Assembly (NCBI GenBank): GCA_021404985.1
Contig: QWHP01000129.1
Span: forward strand, 1-7,688
Source: Actinobacteria bacterium ATB1
GTDB taxonomy: Bacteria; Actinomycetota; Acidimicrobiia; UBA2766
DNA length: 7,688 bases
Direction of reading: 5' to 3'
Shown here: piece by piece, positions 6,128-7,688 of the stretch
How positions within the stretch are numbered: the first letter of the stretch is position 1
How the letters are laid out: each line of letters begins with the position of its first letter
Translations under genes and position numbers: made by a program
The notes under the pieces: generated by a model
Seen by the model: only the letters and a program-made list of their open reading frames with translations
Database searches by the model: none
Told to the model about the DNA's origin: nothing

Positions 6128-6776
6128 GGAGACTCCCCGAGGGCGTCGAGGAGCTCGCGGGTCGCAGCCGAGGGATCTGCCGAGCCAGCGATGGCTCCGA
6201 CGACGGCGACGCCATGTGCGCCAGCCGACAGGAGTTCGGGCACGGTGGCGACGGTCACCCCCGCGATGGCGATGACGGGGATGGAGACGGATGCGGCGAC
6301 GGTCTCGATCAACGAGGGACCGAAAGGGTCGGGCAATCCGGTCTTCGTGGAGGTCGGATAGATGGGCCCGACCCCGACATAGCTCGCTCCCTCGCCCTCG
6401 AGACGTCGCGCCGTCTCAGCGTCCCGGGCCGTGCCACCGACGATCGCGCTGGGGCCGAGAAGCCGCCGCGCTGTGGGAACGGGAAGGTCGTCCTGCCCGA
6501 GGTGCACGCCGTCACCGTCGATTGCGAGGGCGACGTCGAGGCGGTCGTTGACGACGCACACGGCGTCGTGGGCGCGGCAGAGGTGTGCTATGGGTGCTGT
6601 GAGCGTGAGCCGGCGCAGATCGCTCTCGCCCTTGACCCGCACCTGGATCCACCTCGCGCCGGCTCCGAGCACAGAGCAGACGAGGGCGACGCAGTCGTCG
6701 ACCGGAGACGGGTTCACGATTACGTGAAGCCGGGAGATGCCGTCCTGTGCGGTGTGCGTCGGGGAGGCAGTCACTG

Positions 6777-6780
<4 letters not shown>
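6124..6780 (-). CDS. thiE: Thiamin-phosphate synthase ThiE
   Basis: ThiE couples HMP-PP with thiazole phosphate to give thiamin phosphate. This 218-residue TIM barrel keeps the functional residues: QVRVK (46-50, the QxRxK pattern), VVND (76-79) with Asn and Asp for pyrophosphate and magnesium, HLGQDDLP (93-100), and GPIYPTSTKTG (138-148). It is therefore the better candidate for the real synthase of the two ThiE-family proteins here. Near the C-terminus AIAGVT replaces the more common AIGGIT, a mild change. The ATG at 6778-6780 shares ATGA with the thiC stop. No Shine-Dalgarno sequence is clear, so translation probably depends on coupling to thiC. The frame is open far upstream, but that part is out of register within thiC and is not a fusion. 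Confidence 0.93.

Positions 6781-7688
<908 letters not shown>

Overview
The window reads as two unrelated pieces of bacterial DNA joined near base 1080. Bases 1 to about 1079 have moderate GC and use AAA, GAA, TAT and ATT codons freely; a sample line inside the first gene is about 48% GC. Bases from about 1080 to 7688 are strongly GC-rich; a sample line in ftsY is about 73% GC, with GTC, CTC, GAC and GCC codons dominating. The right piece looks like a high-GC actinobacterium, possibly of the Acidimicrobiia type. This is judged from composition, from an smc-ftsY pair in which FtsY has an N-terminal membrane anchor, and from a thiO-type thiazole branch. The left piece resembles a different phylum; Nitrospira is my guess from the style of the secreted protein and is unproven.

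Left piece: a leader region without a confident gene (1-249); a small secreted, histidine-containing Ig-like protein (250-588, +); a hairpin between convergent genes (650-680); and the C-terminal 127 residues of an unrecognised minus-strand protein (697-1080) whose 5' end is cut off at the junction.

Right piece: the last 102 codons of smc (1080-1388, +), beginning inside the ABC signature region, followed 42 bp later by a complete ftsY (1431-2660, +). Convergent to ftsY, and overlapping it by 26 bp, is a compact thiamin biosynthesis operon on the minus strand. In transcription order it runs thiC (partial, enters from the right edge), thiE, thiO, thiS, thiG, a second ThiE/TenI-family gene, and thiD. 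Most neighbours share ATGA or GTGA stop-start overlaps, so the genes are probably translationally coupled.

Together the operon covers both halves of thiamin. ThiC makes the pyrimidine (HMP-P) and ThiD phosphorylates it to HMP-PP. ThiO makes dehydroglycine from glycine, ThiS carries sulfur, ThiG assembles the thiazole, and the TenI-like protein probably tautomerises it. ThiE joins the two halves. Any TPP riboswitch would lie upstream of thiC, outside the window, and thiF is not present here.

I found no previously undescribed system. The points most worth a second look are the chimeric junction, the second ThiE-family protein with altered metal-binding positions, and the convergent ftsY/thiD overlap.
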